The translations under genes and the position numbers were made by a program. A model generated the notes under the pieces. That model saw only the letters and a list, made by a program, of their open reading frames with translations, was not told where the DNA came from and did no database searches. 7,912 bases of DNA from Desulfurivibrio alkaliphilus (GTDB taxonomy: Bacteria; Desulfobacterota; Desulfobulbia; Desulfobulbales; Desulfurivibrionaceae): contig DSDS01000062.1 of the NCBI GenBank assembly GCA_011048585.1, positions 1-7,912 of the forward strand. The letters run 5' to 3'. Shown one piece after another: positions 6,045-7,912 of the stretch; position 1 is the first letter of the stretch; each line of letters starts with the position of its first letter.

Positions 6045-7505
6045 AAGAAAACGTTCAGTATGTTGGCCCTAACCGGTCTTTTGGCCTTGCCGGGGGCGGG
6101 AGAGGCGGCGAGTCTGGAGAGCGAGATCGCCGATTTGAAGCGGCAGCTGGCCGAGCAGCAGGCCCAGCTTGATGCCCTGGACCAGACGGTCTGGCACGAT
6201 ATAGGCACCCGCTTCCACTGGTCGGGAGATTTCCGCAGCCGCTATGATTACTACAGCCGGGACCGTTACACAGCCGACAATCATAACGCCACGGTGACCG
6301 AGAAGAACGATAGCCTGATGACCAACCGCTTGCGCCTCAATATGTACGCCCGGGCTCTGGATAATGTCGAGTTTGTCGGTCGGCTGGCGATGTTTAAGGC
6401 CTGGGGGATGCAGAATGCCCCAGCCGACGAAGCCGGTTTCTTCGGTGGTAATCCGGCCATGGACGGCAACTCCGGCCGGCGCGTAGACGACAATAAACTG
6501 TTGGTGGACCGGGCCATTGTCAACTGGAACAATATCGCCGACACCAACTTCTGGTTTTCCATCGGTCGCCGTCCCACCACCGATGGGCCTCCCAGCCAGC
6601 TCCGCCTAAACGAAGATCGCCGGCTGGCCACCCCGGTTTCATACATGGACTGGCCCTTCGACGGTCTGACCGTGGGCTACGCCTATGACCGGCTGTTCAA
6701 CTTCCTCGATCTTCCCGGTCGGGTTCGCTTCTGCTATGGTCGCGGTTTCGAGGCCGGTCTGGGCAGCAACACCATCAAGGATACCGATTTCATGGGGATC
6801 AGCTGGGATATTCATAATCAGGGCGATCGTTTTGTCTACCTGCAGTCCTATATTGCCCTGGATGTGTTCAACTATCCTGATTTGTCAGATGGTCTTATTA
6901 ATGTGGAAATGGCCGGTGATCCCGAGGATCCAACCGATAATGGCCCAATGGGCCCCCGTGACAACATCGGCGACATCTACCACACCTCCGCCCTCTATAT
7001 GGACAAGGTGCAGAGCGTGAACTACTTCATCGCCGGCGGCTGGAGCCGGACCGATCCCAACCAGAACGGGATGTTTAACGACCCGATGGCGTCTGCCAAA
7101 AATACCAGCTCGGAAAACGGTTATTCCATTTACGTGGGTAGCCGTTATGATATTCCCAAATCCCAGTTCAAGGTGGGCCTGGAGTATAACTACGGCAGTA
7201 AATACTGGATCGGGATGAGCCCCGGCCATGATGAGATCTACGCCTCCAAGCTGGCCACCCGCGGTCATGTTTATGAGATCTACGGGATCTACGATATCCC
7301 CGGTCGTCAGGTTTCCCCCCTGGGTAACGCCTTTATCCGGGTGGGCTACCAGCACTACCGCTACAACTACACCGGTTCACTGGACTGGAACGTAAAACCC
7401 TATGATATTGACAGTGCGGCGGATCGGCAGCAGGCCGCCATGCTTGGCCTGTTGATGGCGGAAAAAGCCGATCAGGTTTATGTTACCTTTGAGGTTAAGT
7501 TCTAA
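6042..7505 (+). CDS. DUF3373-type outer-membrane beta-barrel protein (porin-like)
   Basis: This is a 487-residue secreted protein. A Sec signal peptide (MKKTFSMLALTGLLALPGAGEA, about residues 1-22) has a likely cut after A22. A short coiled coil (about 24-48, SLESEIADLKRQLAEQQAQLDAL) follows, then a long region of alternating aromatic beta-strands ending in phenylalanine (YVTFEVKF), the usual outer-membrane barrel signal. Signatures remembered from DUF3373 proteins of Geobacter-like and sulfate-reducing bacteria include NRLRLNMYARALDNVEFVGRLAMFKAWG (95-122), DRAIVNWN (156-163), and GRRPTTDGPPSQL (175-187). Acidic Asp/Pro-rich loops occur in the second half, around bases 6915-6965. Members probably form an outer-membrane barrel, but no substrate is known to me, so the porin role is an inference. 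The gene has its own promoter, structured leader and strong ribosome binding site, implying regulation independent of the gyrase-selD unit. A stable hairpin follows the stop. Confidence 0.82.
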   Translation: MKKTFSMLALTGLLALPGAGEAASLESEIADLKRQLAEQQAQLDALDQTVWHDIGTRFHWSGDFRSRYDYYSRDRYTADNHNATVTEKNDSLMTNRLRLNMYARALDNVEFVGRLAMFKAWGMQNAPADEAGFFGGNPAMDGNSGRRVDDNKLLVDRAIVNWNNIADTNFWFSIGRRPTTDGPPSQLRLNEDRRLATPVSYMDWPFDGLTVGYAYDRLFNFLDLPGRVRFCYGRGFEAGLGSNTIKDTDFMGISWDIHNQGDRFVYLQSYIALDVFNYPDLSDGLINVEMAGDPEDPTDNGPMGPRDNIGDIYHTSALYMDKVQSVNYFIAGGWSRTDPNQNGMFNDPMASAKNTSSENGYSIYVGSRYDIPKSQFKVGLEYNYGSKYWIGMSPGHDEIYASKLATRGHVYEIYGIYDIPGRQVSPLGNAFIRVGYQHYRYNYTGSLDWNVKPYDIDSAADRQQAAMLGLLMAEKADQVYVTFEVKF

Positions 7506-7527
7506 TTTCAGGTGGAATTTGTTTGCT

Positions 7528-7575
7528 CTCCGGACTCGACCCGCTTGCCCAACCGGCGGTGGGTCGGGTCCGGGG
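7528..7575 (+). terminator. Very stable GC-rich hairpin after the porin gene
   Basis: CCGGACTCGACCC (7530-7542) pairs along its full length with GGGTCGGGTCCGG (7561-7573), with one T-G wobble. The stem extends by two pairs at each end (7528-7529 with 7574-7575, and 7543-7544 with 7559-7560), giving about 17 pairs and a 14-nt loop. It begins 22 nt after the porin stop. No T-tract follows on either strand, so it may act as an mRNA 3'-end stabiliser or a non-canonical terminator rather than a classic intrinsic one. Confidence 0.55.
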
Positions 7576-7618
7576 TTGGCCATAAAAGGATTGACCGGGG
7601 CAGACCAACCCAGCCACC

Positions 7619-7912
7619 ATGGACTATCTCTTCATCACACTGGTTGCCGGCGGCGCCATGCTCCAGCTGGCCTCCCTTATTCTGGTCAGAAAACTGATCC
7701 GGGAGCTTCCCCGGCCTTACCTCCGCACGGGCTGGAAAATTCTCAGCGTTTTCATCCTCTTCTTTTTTGCCAGTTACCTGAGTTACCTCTTTTTTCTCCA
7801 GACCAAAACCGACGCGCTCCGCACCATTGATCTGCTGGTGCCTTCCATCCTCTTTTTTGGCGCGGTTTTTGTGCTGGTGGCCAACCTCCTCTCCCTGAAA
7901 ACCACCCTGGAC
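7619..7912 (+). CDS. Multi-pass membrane protein, N-terminal part (runs off window)
   Basis: The frame from ATG 7619 stays open for 98 codons to the window edge. It encodes three hydrophobic helices: about residues 4-23, 39-60 (ending FFFASYLSYLFFL) and 70-91 (LLVPSILFFGAVFVLVANLL). Basic residues in the first loop (VRKLIRELPRPYLRTGWK) suggest a cytoplasmic loop. An in-frame TGA at 7592-7594 rules out any start much further upstream. No good Shine-Dalgarno precedes the ATG; M14 at 7658 is an alternative start. The last helix and the following SLKTTLD resemble the linker that, in many delta-proteobacterial sensor proteins, leads into a histidine kinase or GGDEF domain. That is a recollection rather than proof, and the catalytic part is outside the window. 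It is in the same direction as the porin, 113 nt after its stop and beyond the hairpin, so operon membership is uncertain. Confidence 0.7.
   Translation, partial: MDYLFITLVAGGAMLQLASLILVRKLIRELPRPYLRTGWKILSVFILFFFASYLSYLFFLQTKTDALRTIDLLVPSILFFGAVFVLVANLLSLKTTLD

Noticed and set aside
7480..7830. Plus-strand frame of 116 codons across the porin end and the downstream gene
   Set aside because: It overlaps two better-supported frames and spans the hairpin. Its product is Pro/His/Arg-rich without hydrophobic pattern or recognised domain.

Overview
The window is a high-GC bacterial chromosomal segment carrying a compact, all-forward cluster: the 3' part of gyrB, then gyrA, gpsA and selD. A regulated gap of about 240 bp follows, then an outer-membrane beta-barrel gene of the DUF3373 type, and finally the 5' end of a gene for a multi-pass membrane protein that runs off the right edge. 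Three things suggest a Desulfobacterota-type (former Deltaproteobacteria) anaerobe, possibly near Desulfobulbales or Desulfuromonadales: the Gram-negative GyrB insert, the DUF3373 porin, and a SelD that itself contains selenocysteine. The lineage is an inference from gene content; no marker phylogeny was run.

Positions 1-5803 look like one co-directional transcription unit. gyrB and gyrA are separated by 24 nt, the 3' end of gyrA overlaps the 5' end of gpsA, and the gpsA stop codon is followed with no gap and in the same frame by the GTG start of selD. GyrB and GyrA form DNA gyrase. GpsA makes sn-glycerol 3-phosphate for phospholipid synthesis. SelD makes selenophosphate for selenocysteine and selenouridine.

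The most notable feature is in selD. A naive translation loses the N-terminal 19 residues because codon 16 is an in-frame TGA. That TGA falls exactly at the catalytic Cys/Sec of the conserved SelD motif (G-U-x-x-K) and is followed at the expected distance by a hairpin with a G-rich loop, a candidate bacterial SECIS element. SelD is thus very probably a selenoprotein that helps make its own selenium donor, 348 residues long.

Positions 5804-6041 are non-coding, with a strong drop in GC. They hold a T-tract after selD, a consensus-like sigma-70 promoter overlapped by interleaved short repeats that look like an operator, an adjacent GG-N10-GC sigma-54-like element, a leader with two predicted hairpins, and a strong ribosome binding site. 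Together these serve the outer-membrane protein at 6042-7505. A very stable GC-rich hairpin lies 25 nt after that gene. The last 294 nt encode at least three transmembrane helices of a truncated protein.

No tRNA, rRNA, CRISPR array, insertion sequence or phage gene was seen. Apart from the selenocysteine codon and the regulatory region before the porin, the window looks like ordinary core genome.
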